Below, piece after piece: positions 11,942 through 23,156 of a stretch of DNA of 64,000 nucleotides. The stretch is from positions 309,399,228-309,463,227 of the forward strand of contig CAKMRJ010002223.1 of assembly GCA_928212115.1 (NCBI GenBank), written 5' to 3'. The notes under the pieces are model-generated. The model was given only the letters and a program-made list of their open reading frames with translations. It ran no database searches and was not told the origin of the DNA. The translations under genes and the position numbers were made by a program. The DNA is from Lactuca virosa. Its lineage: Eukaryota > Streptophyta > Magnoliopsida > Asterales > Asteraceae. Numbering within the stretch: position 1 is the first letter of the stretch; each line of letters opens with the position of its first letter.

Positions 11942-12748
11942 AAAGCGTAAAGCTTTCTTAGATGAGAGAAAAAGGTTTAATAGGGGCAGATTTCAAAAAT
12001 TTATTGTTTTTACCCTATAGGTGGCGGTTAAAGATAAAAACCCTTGAGTTTTTATTTTTAACGAAAATGTTAATTGTCAGCCACAAAAACGATTGAAAAA
12101 CGGAAAAGATTAAATGTTTTTTGATTTTCCAAAAATGTAGCATTTAATGAAATGTCAGGCTCATTATCACACGTTTGAGGATCATATGGTGAGGGGCTTA
12201 AGTCCGTTGAATAAATGTGGAATTGGAACGGATTTGACAGCTTGGAGCAAGGTGGATAAGACAGTTTAATGAAAAAGATTTCTTAAAGATTTATTTTATT
12301 GGGAAACTGTTTTATTTGATTTCAAACCCAAAATAGGTCTGACAAAAGGATCATTAGAAAAAGGAGAACTGAAACGATGATGTGCTATACAAAGAATGTT
12401 TTTGAGAATGTTTTTCTAAATTAATGAAGGATCATTAAATAGCACACAACGTCCTTTGGAATTTATGAAGTAGTTGAGAGTTCATTCAATGTGACTGTGG
12501 ATTGGTCAGTCATTGCGGATTGATACATCAATGCTGAGAGGTTTTTCATTGCGGTGGATGGTTCTCTGACTACAGTAGAATGAACTGAGATAAACACTTT
12601 GAACAAGATCAGAAATAACAAACAATAGGGACTATAGAAATATAGGTATGATATATGGTTGCGGTACACAAAGTATATTGAAACCATGTATGATAGATAT
12701 ATTTTTTTAGGACCGCATTGGGGACCAGAGAAGGTTTTGCGGTACCTA
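11942..12748 (-). mobile_element. Non-coding linker of element B between RNase H and the extra ORF
   Basis: About 0.8 kb without a convincing ORF. It is similar to 62041-62638 in element E (ATTTAATGAAATGTCAG, then TCACACGTTTGAGGATCAT, then an AATGAAGGATCATTAAATAG block). GCGG-containing repeats occur near 12510-12560. A subgenomic promoter or splice acceptor for the downstream ORF would be expected here, but I cannot point to one. Confidence 0.6.
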
Positions 12749-14305
12749 TCAATTAAAAAAGAATTGCGGGTCCGAATTCATCATTCCTAACATTTGTAAG
12801 AAACTGTTGAGCTTTGTAGAGTCAAGTGCTTTTGTGAATACATCAACAATCTCTTCATCAGTGTTAATAAAAATCAATTCAATGTTACCTTTCAGAATGT
12901 GGTCTTTGATGAAATGATACCGTAACTCAATATGCTTCGTCTTAGAGTGATAAATTGGATTGTGGGAAATTGTTATCGCACTCACTGAGTCACAGTAAAT
13001 CGGTATCCGCAGCATCCTGTATCCGTAGTCCATAAGTTGTGTTTTCATCCACAAGACTTGTGAACAACAGCTGGTTGCGGCCACATATTCAGCTTATGCG
13101 GTAGACAGTGAAACACTGTTTTGTTTCCTCGATGACCAACTGGCGAGTCTTCCACCAAGAAATTGATAGCCACCGGAAGTGCTTTTTCTGTCCAATCTAC
13201 ATCCAGCATGATTCGCATCGGTGAAAGCTTGTAGGCTGAAGTCATTCCCTGCGGGATACCAGAGGCCTAGAGTCTTGCTGCCCTTTAAGTATCTGAGAAT
13301 CCACTTGGCTGCGGTCATGTGAGATACTTTTGGATCGGCTTGGTATCTTGTGCATACACCTGTTGCAAAGACAATGTGTGTTCGGCTTGCGGTGAGGTAC
13401 ATCAGAGAGCCAATTATTCCTCTATAAATTTTGTGGTCTACTGATTCTCCGGAAAGATCAGCATAAATCTTATATCCGAAGGCCATAGGGACCTTGGCAG
13501 AGGAACAGTTGTCCATTGAGTATTTCTTTAGTAGTTCAGAGGTGTATTTCTCTTGATGGATGAATATCCCTTGATGGTCTTGTTTCACTTGAAGTCCTAG
13601 AAAGAAATTAATCTCTCTATTGATGCTCATTTGGAACTTGTTGGTCATGAGCTTTGCAAATTCATCCACCATCCCCTGATCAGTTGATCCGAAGATGATA
13701 TCATCCACATATATTTGTACAAGCATAAGGTGATTACCATTTTCCTTTCTAAATAAAGTGGGATCAATCACTCTACTTTTGTACCCGGATGAGACAAGAA
13801 ATTCGGAGAGAGTCTCGTACCACGCTCTTGGTGCTTGCTTTAGACCATAAACTGCTTTTTCAAGCTTGTAGCAGTGATCTGGGAATTCGAGACATTCGAA
13901 GCCTGGAGGTTGCTGAAGATAAACCTCCTCTTTCAATTCACCATTTAGGAAGGCACTCTTTACATCCATTTGATGTACATTGATATTCTTGTGAGCGGCA
14001 TACATTAAGAAGATGCGTATGGCCTCCATCCTGGCTACTGGGGGGTATGTTTCATCATAATCAACAACATCAAGTTGACTATACCCCTTAGCGAGTAGTC
14101 TCGCTTCGTTTCGGACGACCGCACTGGATTCATCCAATTTATTCTTGTCCACCCATCTGGTACCAACAATAGTGTGACCTTTTATCTTAGGAACGAGTTT
14201 CCACACTTTGTTTCTTTTAAACTCTTCCAGTTCCTCTTGCATTGCAGTTATCCAGTCGGGCTCCATTAATGCTTCTTTCATGGTTCTTGGCTCGACCGAA
14301 GACAT
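12749..14305 (-). pseudogene. Copia element B reverse transcriptase and RNase H
   Basis: A 403-codon open stretch (13094-14305) carries a near-complete copia RT: WKLVPK near the N-terminus, MDVKSAFLNG with the first catalytic Asp at about residue 114, YGLKQAPRAWYE, and the intact YVDD at about residues 199-202. RNase H begins in the same frame (FTDANHAGC) and reaches SLSTA, where a TAA replaces the expected Glu codon. The domain continues at 12749-13084 (AEYVAATSCCSQ, then YCDSVSAI, then HIELRYHFIKD). Apart from that stop the region is well preserved. Upstream coding sequence is separated from it by the insertion at 14330-15955. Confidence 0.92.
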
Positions 14306-14329
14306 AAATGTTGCATAGTGACAATGATC

Positions 14330-15955
14330 AAATAAATCTCTTGAGGATTGATAGTTTCGTTTTTATTACTTCTTTTCATAGTTTATTTTTAGTTAAAACC
14401 ATCTCATTTTAGTTAATCTTCATGCATATTTTCTCTTTTTATTATTTTTCTCCTTTTCCGGGTGCTTTCCAGTCTTTTGAGCTTATTTGCAGGATTTTTC
14501 GAAGACTAATTGTTATTGGAGATATGGAAGGAGTGTGGGACCTTTGGAGGCTTGCGGTTTGCTTGTGGACTTGAAGTGGTGCGATCGAGCTTGGTGTCAG
14601 CATAAACAAGAAATCAAGTTGGACATAATTTTTGAGCGAGAATGATGATGAGGTGACACGGACTCGAGCTATGGAAGATTGAAGGAGCATTGGACCAATC
14701 ATTGGAGGCTTTGGAATGGCACAATTGGGCTCTCAAGAGTTATGCATGTGGGCTGAAGTGTGAATGATAAGATTGGGCTAGGTTGTATTTTAAATGGCCC
14801 AAGTCCCACAATCAGCGAGACCCACGCGGTCTGCGTGGACCCATACGCGGTCCGCGTGAATTGTGCTGAATTGATCCCGAGTTTTGACTTGTTGACTCTA
14901 CTTGTGGAAAGTTGGTGGGTAGCTTTTGTGCAACTTTTTGAATCCGGAAATGAGCCTTATTTGCTGGAGTTTTGGAGCATTTTTAATCAAGAACACTTGG
15001 AGAAAACCACTCTTTTGCTCTCAAGAACATTGGAGAGGAAGTTGAAGAATTGAAGATTGGTGTTATTTTCTTTCCATCTTGCACTTAGAACAATGTTTGG
15101 TACCACTAAACCTTCTTGTATTTCCTTTATTTTGGCCATGCTTGGCTAGATTTTCATTTGGTTGATTAGGGTTTAACCCATGGATGATTAGTTGCTTTGA
15201 AGACTTATTATTATCTTGTGTTTGAAGTTTATGGAAATGTTTTCTAGTCAAACATCTCCTTGTGTTTATTTATCTTAGATCATGAGCTTTAATGAATGAA
15301 TGCTTATTTTTGTTGACTAATTTCTTGGTTAAGTAATGGACCCTCAAATTAGTAAGCAACAAATGGTTTATATGTTTGTTTTCATTTCATTTAGACCCTG
15401 GAAATGTTTCCTCCACAATGATAATGTAAGCATTTGATTATATTTTGGACTTGGTAACTCTTAGAACTTAAAGCTAATTGATTTTCATAAGATTACATGC
15501 TTCATTGATTTTGTGACTTTAATTAAGGAAATGTATTAGAGCTCCTCTAGCCATTTTAATAACAATAAAGAGTTGAGGTAATTTGTGCTTATGAATTGCT
15601 ATAGCTATGTTAAACTAATTCACAAGATTTACTCCATTTAGTCTAATGATAAGTCAACTATGTCATCCATGTGGTGTATCCCAAAATCAACCAATTTCAC
15701 TCCATTGAATTTAATCAAATCTTTTACTTGTTTACTTTTCTTATTTACATTCTAGCTATTTTTAATTTTGTCAAACAATCAAAAAGAATTAAACCCCCCC
15801 TTGTTTTACTTTTACTTTTGTTTTACAAGTACTTGAACGAGTGATTTACATAGAGTTATATAATTGAATCAATCTCCGTGGATGTGATCCCTTTACCACT
15901 ATACACTATTTTAGTGTGTAATATTCAGGGTATTTATTTTTGTTGGCCTCGACAA
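14330..15955. mobile_element. About 1.6-kb insertion between integrase and RT of element B, probably a solo LTR or TRIM-like element
   Basis: Copia coding sequence is recognisable up to about 14329 (DHCHYATF on the minus strand) and again from about 15957 (PGQIIGNPST...QTRS). The intervening 1.6 kb is unrelated, AT-rich and non-coding. It contains two GC-rich quasi-palindromes, CACGCGGTCTGCGTGG (14823-14838) and TACGCGGTCCGCGTGA (14844-14859). The right end, read on the minus strand as TGTCGAGGCCAAC, looks like an LTR start. GACAA occurs at both edges (14320-14324 and 15951-15955) and could be a target duplication, but the exact ends are not settled. Confidence 0.55.
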
Positions 15956-17941
15956 CCACCAAGGATCGAGTTTGAATAAATGTGGACGGGTTGCCGATGA
16001 TTTGGCCTGGTGGGTGGTCCTTCGTCCATACATGTAGACGCGGTTGAAGATGATCAGCAGTTGCGGTTGATGGAATGTCTTCAATATCTGAAGACTCTGC
16101 GGCAGAAGACGGCAGTTCCCCCTGGACTTATGAGCAGCCCGCTGAATTGTCTTGGTTTGGAAAAGTGGGATTAGATTTTTCTTTAGCAAGTGAGAGAGGT
16201 TCCCCCCTGGGTTGCGGATGTGAGTTCCCCTTGAACCTGAGAAGGTTCCCCCTGGATTGTTGAGAGAGTGATAACCCTTGGATCGGTTTCTATGTCAATG
16301 TTTTCTATATCTTCGCCGTCTGAATCAGAGGAGACATTTGATGGAAGAGTAATTCTGCGGATAGGGACCGGAGCTGTTTCCTAAGGTACTGGAACCTCAA
16401 TGGTTGTCACTTGATCCGGAGTGGAGCTTTCCCCCTCAACCGGCGAGGTGGAATTATTGAGTGACACATCATCGGATAAAGTCGGTCCAGAAACTTCGGC
16501 ATGCTGCTGTTGAGCTTCTGGAGACACAAGAACTTCGGAGACTTGAGCAGTCTCTACGGGGTCGAAAAGATCATCATAGTTTACTTCAACTATGTTTAGA
16601 GGACATGAGGAGGCTGGGATATCACTTTCCAAGATTGCTTTGGTTTCATCTAAAGCAGCAGTGTTGCGGACGTAATAGTCATCGAATTTGACGTCGAAGC
16701 TTTCCACTATTAGTATTGTGCGTATGATGAGAACCCGATAGGCTACTTTGTTTGTTGAGTACCCGAGGAAAATGCGTTCATCCAACTTCGGTGCAAATTT
16801 GTTTAGATGATCCTTGTTGTTGATCACAAAATATCTACACCCAAAGATGTGAAAGAATCTGACATTTGGCTTGCGATTGTTAAGGCCCTCATATGGAGTT
16901 TTGTTGAGACGCTGACAGACAATGCTTTGGTTTTCAACAAATCATGATGTGGCCATTACTTCAGCCCAGAAGTAGAGAGGAAGGTGTGCGAAGTTGAGCA
17001 TAGATCTAGCTGCTTCTACCAGAGTTCGGTTTCTTCCCTCTACTACTCCATTCTGCTGCGGTGTGTAGGGAGCTGAGAAATTGTGACTGATGCCTTTTCA
17101 AAACAAGAAACTGTTTAGAAGATGATTAGTGAACTTGGTTCTATTATCACTTCGGATGCGGCGTACAAGTAATTTGATTTGAAGTTTAATTTCTTTGATA
17201 AAATTCATCAGCATCTGCGGAGTTTCAGATTTGAGTCTCAGGACAAAAGACCCAAGTGAAACGAGTGAAGTCATCCACTATAACCAGTATGTATTTTTTG
17301 TGGTGAAGACTGGCTACGGTAAATGGACCGCAGAGATCAATATGTAAGAGTTCCAGTGGTTCAGAAATTGAAGAATCAATCACCATAGGATGACTTTCTT
17401 TTGATTGTTTGCCACATTCACAAGCTGAGCAGAGAGTGTCATTGTTGAATTTGAGAATAGGAAGACCTCGAACGAGTTCTCTGGTGACCAGATTGTTGAT
17501 ATACCTGAAGTTAAGATGGGCTAGCTTACGGTGCCATAGCCAACTGACTTCAGATATTGCTTTGGATAGGAAGCATAGTTGCGGTTTCCCAATGATCAGA
17601 GAAATGTCCAAAGGATACATCGTCCCTTCGGACTTGGATTTGATCAAGCACGTGCTTCTATCGCTTGTCATTACGTAGCAGTATTCATTGTCAAATTCAA
17701 CCATGTGGCCTGCTTTACACAGTTGGCCTACGCTGATGATATTGTGTTTAAGGCTTTGTACGTAAGCAACCCTTTGAATAGAGAAGTTTCCTGTAGTAAG
17801 TACACCGTAACCTCGGATTATTCCATTCGCATTGTTGCCGAATGTGACGTTTCCACCATTAAAAATAGGCCTGAAATCTTGAAGGTACTCTAACCTTCCA
17901 GTCATGTGCAAGGAGCAGGCACTATCTATTAACCACTCCTA
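15956..17941 (-). pseudogene. Copia element B protease end, pre-integrase and integrase domains
   Basis: On the minus strand the protease site reads DSACSLHMTG (17.93 kb), with Ala where Gly is usual and an in-frame TAG at 17939-17941 a few codons upstream. The pre-integrase zinc region follows in an open stretch at 17225-17911 (WLWHRKLAHLNF, then CSACECGKQ) and leads into the integrase catalytic core (HIDLCGPF, IVDDFTRFTWVF). The core breaks near 17225 and continues through 16830-17200 (NGVVEGRNRTL type). It then reaches the C-terminal domain at 16381-16827 (RIFLGYS, then SFDVKFDDYY), a Pro/Ser/Glu-rich spacer, and the PGQIIG box before RT. At least one stop and one shift disable it. Confidence 0.85.
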
Positions 17942-17972
17942 TTCTTGATCCTCCTTGCACATTGCCTAAAAA

Positions 17973-18737
17973 TTACACGGTTAGTTTGGGCACCCAAACA
18001 AGTTTGGAGCCCGAGGTGACTGGTAGGATTATCAAAGATGCATGAACTGAGGTTGCAGAGATTGGTTTTATTTCAATCTTGAGACCTAAACCTGGGTGTT
18101 TCTGAACTTTTGAAATGTTGTGAGATTTGGAAAAGTTACGAGTTTTTTGAAAAGTGCGAGATTTGACTGGAGATGATCCCTTTTGACAGTGACATTTACA
18201 TGAAAGATTTTTTTCATTTACCCTGACATTCCGCTTGGTCAGCGGTCTGAAGGGTGTGGGAACGGTTTTGTGACTAGTCCGAGAAGTTGGAGTTTTGACA
18301 GCGGTGCTCTTGGAATTTGAAAAAGTACGATTTGAGAGTGTGTGAGCACGTGTAGACTTCCTAGGATGTGATTTCTTAAAAGTTTGAGGTGACTTTAAAA
18401 GTGTTAGAGTTGGTAAAATCCCCTTCCATTTTGGATCATCTAAGGAATAAATCTGAAAACCATTGCTTCGAAAAGACTTTACTTTCTTTTGGGTTGTGTC
18501 AGAAGAGTTTGAAAAGGTTTTAGGAACTGTACATCCCTTTTTGTTGGTTTTCTTGACTGCAAAGTTTTTAGAAAAGTAATTTGAGAAAACAAGTTTTTCT
18601 GGACTCTTGGGTTTTGAAACTATGATTTGTCTCTTGTTTTTTGAAAAAATTTCCCGCTTTTTACCACGAGATTGAAATTCCTCTTTGAAGGCCATTTTTG
18701 CCTGAGTTTTTGGAGAACCGCAATCATTGAGATTCAA
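17973..18737 (-). pseudogene. Copia element B basic Ser/Lys-rich region upstream of protease
   Basis: Open stretch of 254 codons, strongly basic and Ser/Thr-rich, ending in LVWVPKLTV just before the protease. It contains a CKCHCQKG cysteine-containing string. Copia elements of this size often have such a region between gag and protease. There is no motif to assign a function. A frame change to the protease frame is needed after its stop. Confidence 0.65.
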
Positions 18738-18841
18738 CTGCGGTTTCTTAGATCAATTAGATTGCTTTTGAATACGAGGACTGGATTCATCTGAACTAGA
18801 AGGTTCAGGATTCTGGGAGCATTGACCATACTCGAAATTTT

Positions 18842-19762
18842 CTATGGGAAATCATGATGAATTGGCTGAATTGTCATTGAACTTTTAACTGCGGTCTGCG
18901 GTAGGGAAGATTGGACTACCACAGAGTAGGTTTGAGTTAATTTCTTTGTGGGACATTTGATAAGAGGTAGATGGTCAGACCGTGGTTCAGGACTGCAGTA
19001 AGATACATTGTGGTCCGAAGGCAGAGTCGGGAAGTTCATAAGAACTTCGGGTTTGTCCATAAGAATTTCTTCATCAACAACTGATGAGGTCTGAGAGTTG
19101 GGATAAATTATGCCAAAAACAGGAATGTGATCACGTGAGTGACCCGAAAATTCAGGAAGAATTTCCTTAATGACATAATTATTACTCAGATTATGAAGTC
19201 GACCGAAATGAGCTTTGATGTCCTCGGGAAAGTTTTTGTCATTGACTGGAAATTGGAACTCTTGGTCCGGAGGGACATAAAGTCGGTCTTTGTTAAACCG
19301 GGGTGAGGAATCCCTTGCGGTAGGATACCCATTGGACCAACCCCAATTATAGGTGTTATCTATGGTTCTATTGTTCACGACATTTTCAATAGCTTCACTT
19401 TCATTGAACAAATTTTCTATTAAAAGATTTAAACGTACAATTTCGGTTAGAGCTAAATCTCTCTGATTTAATGCTCTGCCTAGTTGAGTTTCACATAACA
19501 TTCTCGCATCCTTTTCTAATTCTAAGTCCTTTTCTAGCATAGAAACTTTGAGTCTTTTGTCTTCTAATCGTCCTCTAACATGAAACATTTCCTGGGACGC
19601 AATGTTCTTCTCATATAAGGCTTTGTTATAGTTTGAAAGGGTGACATCACATGTGTCATTAAGGTTGTCAAGAAATGGTTGACAATCATGTATGCTATAA
19701 TTAAGAGTTTGGATCATAAGTTTTACCTGCTCAACGATGCTTAGAGTTCCATCCCTTGCCAT
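18842..19762 (-). pseudogene. Copia element B coiled-coil region C-terminal to gag
   Basis: A 306-codon open stretch whose first third has heptad-like spacing of Leu/Ile/Val with many Lys/Glu (VRGRLEDKRLKVSMLEKDLE, ending near LLIENL). This suggests a coiled coil. The rest is polar and Pro/Ser-rich. It overlaps the zinc-knuckle frame (19741-19977) in a different frame, so a frameshift joins or separates them. I see no catalytic motif. Confidence 0.65.
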
Positions 19763-20121
19763 GTAGCAGTAATTCTTTCCAGATTGGTTGATCCATCCTC
19801 GTCCGCAGTAGCCATCATGCAGATTTTGCCTTTACCCTTGATGTTATTGATATCTTCATCCTCATCTCCGCATGACCACACTTGATGGTCTCTCTTGACA
19901 TGGGCTACGTATGCCCTTGCTTTCTCTTTTTCTTCCATTTCTTGAGCCATTCTGAGGTAGAATGCTCTGTCTTTCACTACGTTTTCTTTACAATCTCTAG
20001 CAAAGTTGTTTTCCTTGTTGCACTTGTGACAAATTACAGCATCAGATTTTTCTTCTACTGAGGTACCGGAGTCAGTTGTCTTAATAGGTTGCGGTGCCTC
20101 TTTTGGTTGAGTGTTTTAAGA
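19741..20121 (-). pseudogene. Copia element B gag: zinc-knuckle segment
   Basis: Downstream of the gag stop, the minus strand encodes CHKCNKENNFARDC, a CCHC-type knuckle in which the His is replaced by Asn. It is followed by a charged helical stretch (MAQEMEEKEKARAYVAHVKR). The loss of His suggests decay of nucleic-acid binding. The segment belongs to gag and is split from the capsid part by the stop at about 20122. Confidence 0.75.
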
Positions 20122-21093
20122 TTACGGTGCTGGGTGAGGATTTTTGGGATATCGTGAGTGAGTGTTCTGAGAATTGAAGTTGCGGTTGAAGGGAGGTTTA
20201 GTGAACTGCTGAATTTTGCGGAAAGATGAGGGTGGTAGCCTGTTGAATTGTTGGCTAACTAGAGCAATGGCATTTTGGAATTCCTCTTCATCATCGTATT
20301 CTGAGTCGGCTTCGTATGACTGCGTAGGATTATCATACGAGGGTGAATAAGACTGAGTGTGAGGTGCTTGTGCTACAAGAGCGAGTGGTCCTCCGAAGTC
20401 AGCACAGTCTTTGAGTACGGTTGATTCTTGTGCTTGCAGTTCACCATAGAGCATGTAGAGAGATAGAGAATGAATTTTTATATCTCCTTGGACGATCATC
20501 TTAGCTGTGGTCCAATGCCTACCCAATCCATTGAGAAACTGAAGATTGGTCTCATGGTTACTTCGGATGGTGCCCGCATTAGATAAGTTTGTGACAATTA
20601 AGTTGAACCTCTTGAAGGAGTCTTCCAGACTTTGACCAGCGTGAGCTTTGAAGTTGTTGAATTCGTTGAGTGCAGTTGTAAGCTTCTTATCTTGAGCTTG
20701 TTCTGTGACTTCATATAGGTTCTTGAGAATATCCCAGATTTCTTTAGCTGATTTGCAATTTATGATGATGTCAAAGTTGTCAGGAGAAACTCCACAAGAT
20801 ATCTCATAAAAGGCAACAACATCGTTTTCCATCTTATAAAGATCATCTTTGGTGGGACGATTCATGGCCGGTTGACCTCCTCCCAGTGTAGCTTGTGTGC
20901 CATCGTTCTGAACTGGAGTAAGAACATGGACATGAGGTCCTTCTTCTACAGATCTCCATACATCTCTTCCAAGTCTTCGTGGATACCTCTCCATTCTTTG
21001 AGACCAGTGATGATATTCATTTGCCACCAGTATTGGAGCTCTATTCGAACCTCCAACACTGTTAGAAACATTTTGAGATAATGGTTGTGCCAT
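20122..21093 (-). pseudogene. Copia element B gag, capsid part
   Basis: A 323-codon ORF starts MAQPLSQNVSN about 110 bp inside the PBS. It has the copia gag pattern: an N-terminal YHHWSQRM box (consensus Y..W...M), then AKEIWDILKNLYEV, then SLEDSFKRFNLIVTNL, FLNGLGRHW and an Asn/Gln/Pro-rich tail. It would form the capsid of the virus-like particle. It stops before the zinc knuckle, which lies downstream at 19741-20121 beyond a stop codon. Confidence 0.88.
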
Positions 21094-21205
21094 ATTTCCT
21101 TGTTTTTGAAAAGGTTTGTTTTTTTTGTTTTTTTTTAAGAAATGAGCTCCAGTGGTATAGAAGGCCTTTTAAAATCAGAGTTCTTGTTTAAAAAGCAACC
21201 ACTTT

Positions 21206-21218
21206 GGCTCTGATACCA
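21206..21218 (-). other. Primer binding site of element B (tRNA-iMet)
   Basis: Minus-strand TGGTATCAGAGCC, two bases inside the 5' LTR end. This is the standard plant initiator-Met tRNA complement and fixes the element's orientation. Confidence 0.93.
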
Positions 21219-21220
21219 AT

Positions 21221-21844
21221 TGTTGAGAGAAAAACTTGAGTAATACACTTGAACAAACGTTAGAACAAGTAATAATGCGGAATGAAGTTTAACTCAGTGG
21301 ATCATAAAGCTCAATAATAATAATAAGTTAGATTGATAGATAATTAGGTGCGGAAATATAAGGAAATATAAATGACAACAAGTATTATATATCAAGAAGA
21401 TACTATAAGCTGATTCTTAACAAGGATTGCAGACAATCCAGGTTAGTAAATGAGATCAAGCTTAGTGATTAAGTCAAGCTGACTTGCTCCGAAGAGATAA
21501 TGATCTTAATATTAGGATATGAAGATCTTTTGAGATGGGAGAGTGAGAGTAATAAGAATACAATATTCAAGATAGAGATAATTGAAAGAGATGTGTATTC
21601 ATTCAGAATAAGAGAACTCTATTTATAAAGTCTCGAAGATTACAAAGTTAAATCTGTCTAAGGTGGCAATGCAAGGCACACTGGACAAAGGAATGTAAAG
21701 ACATAAAACAGATAAAACTAAAGTTGAGCTTGATGACTTCAACTGCGGATGCAGTTCTTGATTGCGGTGTGGAGCTTGACTGCGGATCTAGTTGATACCT
21801 TCGGATCTTTTCAAGTTTAATAGGGTCAATTTTATGTTTCAACA
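21221..21844 (-). mobile_element. 5' LTR of copia element B
   Basis: 624 bp, the same length and termini as 7682-8305, with scattered substitutions and a 2-bp TA insertion around 21390. The PBS lies at its left side, as expected for the 5' LTR of a minus-strand element. Confidence 0.93.
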
Positions 21845-21849
21845 GACGT
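21845..21849. repeat. Target site duplication of element B, right copy (GACGT)
   Basis: Identical to 7677-7681. Host sequence resumes here in the RT of element A. Confidence 0.92.
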
Positions 21850-22259
21850 CCCCAGTTAAATTTGGATTCTGGATAGTTGTTTTAATATCCATTTTCCATA
21901 TTTCATAATCATGAAACGCTGCTATTGCTAGCATTACCTTGATAGACTTTATCTTAGCCACAGGTGAGAAGGTCTCATCATAGACAATCACTTGGGTTTG
22001 AGTAAAGGTTTTTGCAACTAGTCGTGCCTTGAATGTGTGCACCTTTCCATCCATCTCGGTCTTCTTCTTTAAGATCCATTTGTAACCTACTGTCTTTCAA
22101 CCAGATTCATGATCAACCAAATTCCAAACTTAGTTATCATACATAGACTAGATCTTGCTATCCATCGCCTCCTTCCATTTTGCATCCTCAGGGTTTGCCT
22201 CTGCTTCCTTGTGGTTAGCATGTTCTTCCATATTTACTAGTGTTTTATCACTGATAAAT

Positions 22260-22491
22260 GTGTCTCCTTCCACAATAAAATGGAAAACATAAAACTCATG
22301 TGGTGTGCTAACTCTACTAGATCAATGAAGAGGTAATGAATTGTTCACGGGCTCAACAGGAGTCTCATGATAATTGTGTCCCCTTCCACAGTAAAATTGA
22401 AAACATAAAACTCATGTGGTGTGCTAACTCTACTAGATCAATGAAGAGGTAATGAATTGTTCATGGGCTCAACAGGAGTCTCATCCTCTAG
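22260..22491. repeat. 116-bp tandem duplication in element A
   Basis: 22260-22375 is repeated at 22376-22491 with a few substitutions (GTGTCTCCTTCCACAATA versus GTGTCCCCTTCCACAGTA at the starts). It lies in the spacer between integrase and RT and disrupts the reading frame. Confidence 0.8.
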
Positions 22492-23082
22492 TTCAGAGTT
22501 GGGGTCATCTATGGTTCCTTCATTGGTTGACTCTTGAATCTTTTCAAGGTTAACTTTACTCCCATTGTCCTCTTTGAATATGATATCTCTCTCATGAAGG
22601 ACTCCCTTTCGAGCTACAAATACCACGTTGTCACTAGGTCTGTAGAACAAGTATCCAAAAGATTATGTGGTTAGCCAATGAAAACACACCTCTTACCGTT
22701 GGGTTCTAGTTGGTCATGAGTATCACATCTCATGAGAGCTTCACAATGCCAGACCTTGATATGTGCTAATGAGGGTACTTTTTTTGTCCACATCTCATGA
22801 GGTGTTTGTCAACCTTTTTAGTGGGAACAAGATTTAGGATGTGATTTTCTGTTTGTAAGGCATACCCCCATAAATAAATAGGAAGAGAAGCTCGACTCAT
22901 CATGAAACGAACAATGTATAACAAGGTTCGATTTCTCCTCTCATCCACACCATTAAGTTGTGGTGTCCTAGGAGGACTCAATTGTGAAACTATTCCACAT
23001 TCCTTGAGATAGTCTTGAAACTCGACACTAACATTCTCTCCGCCTCTTTTAGAACATAGCATCTTTATCTTCCTGCCTAATT

Positions 23083-23156
23083 GATTCTCGACTTCGTGCT
23101 TAAAATCTTTGAACTTTTCAAAAGTTTCTAGTTTGTGTTTGATTCTCGACTTCGTC
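23083..23156. other. Deletion junction with templated filler between copia A and gypsy C
   Basis: Copia integrase sequence runs to about 23140. A 15-base string, GATTCTCGACTTCGT, then appears at 23141-23155, an exact copy of 23083-23097. Gypsy LTR sequence begins immediately afterwards. The first 282 or so bases of the LTR (compare 32171-32452) are missing, and so is the copia region between gag and mid-integrase. Confidence 0.75.

Larger units (their letters stand above)
7682..21844 (-). mobile_element. Complete Ty1/copia element B (SIRE/Maximus-like), 14.2 kb
   Basis: Two 624-bp LTRs (7682-8305 and 21221-21844), a 5-bp target duplication, an initiator-Met PBS next to the right LTR and a polypurine tract next to the left LTR define the element on the minus strand. 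Order: LTR, PBS, gag, coiled-coil region, protease, integrase, a 1.6-kb foreign insertion, RT, RNase H, a 0.8-kb linker, a long extra ORF, PPT, LTR. The size, the extra ORF after pol and the PBS type fit the Sirevirus-like copia lineage; that lineage call is inference. All ORFs carry stops or frameshifts, so the copy is dead. The LTRs differ by several percent by eye. Confidence 0.92.
21845..23140 (-). pseudogene. Copia element A: integrase C-terminal half and start of RT (broken)
   Basis: Minus-strand coding remnants in order. Integrase core second half is at 22766-23140 (FKDFKHEVENQLGRKIK, then SPPRTPQLNGVDERRNRTL with the catalytic Glu region, then WGYALQTENHILNLVPTK). Integrase C-terminal region is at 22438-22650. 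RT N-terminus is at 21845-22060 (KARLVAKTFTQTQ, DETFSPVAKIKSI, KMDIKTTIQN, where the usual KTAFLNG motif is altered). Stops and a 116-bp tandem duplication interrupt it. It is the same element as 6476-7681 (downstream, across B) and 34979-35700 (gag, across C). Confidence 0.82.

Noticed and set aside
14760..15053. 97-aa ORF on the + strand inside the 1.6-kb insertion
   Set aside because: Surroundings are LTR-like and non-coding, the frame runs through the CACGCGG palindromes, and the sequence has no domain-like pattern.
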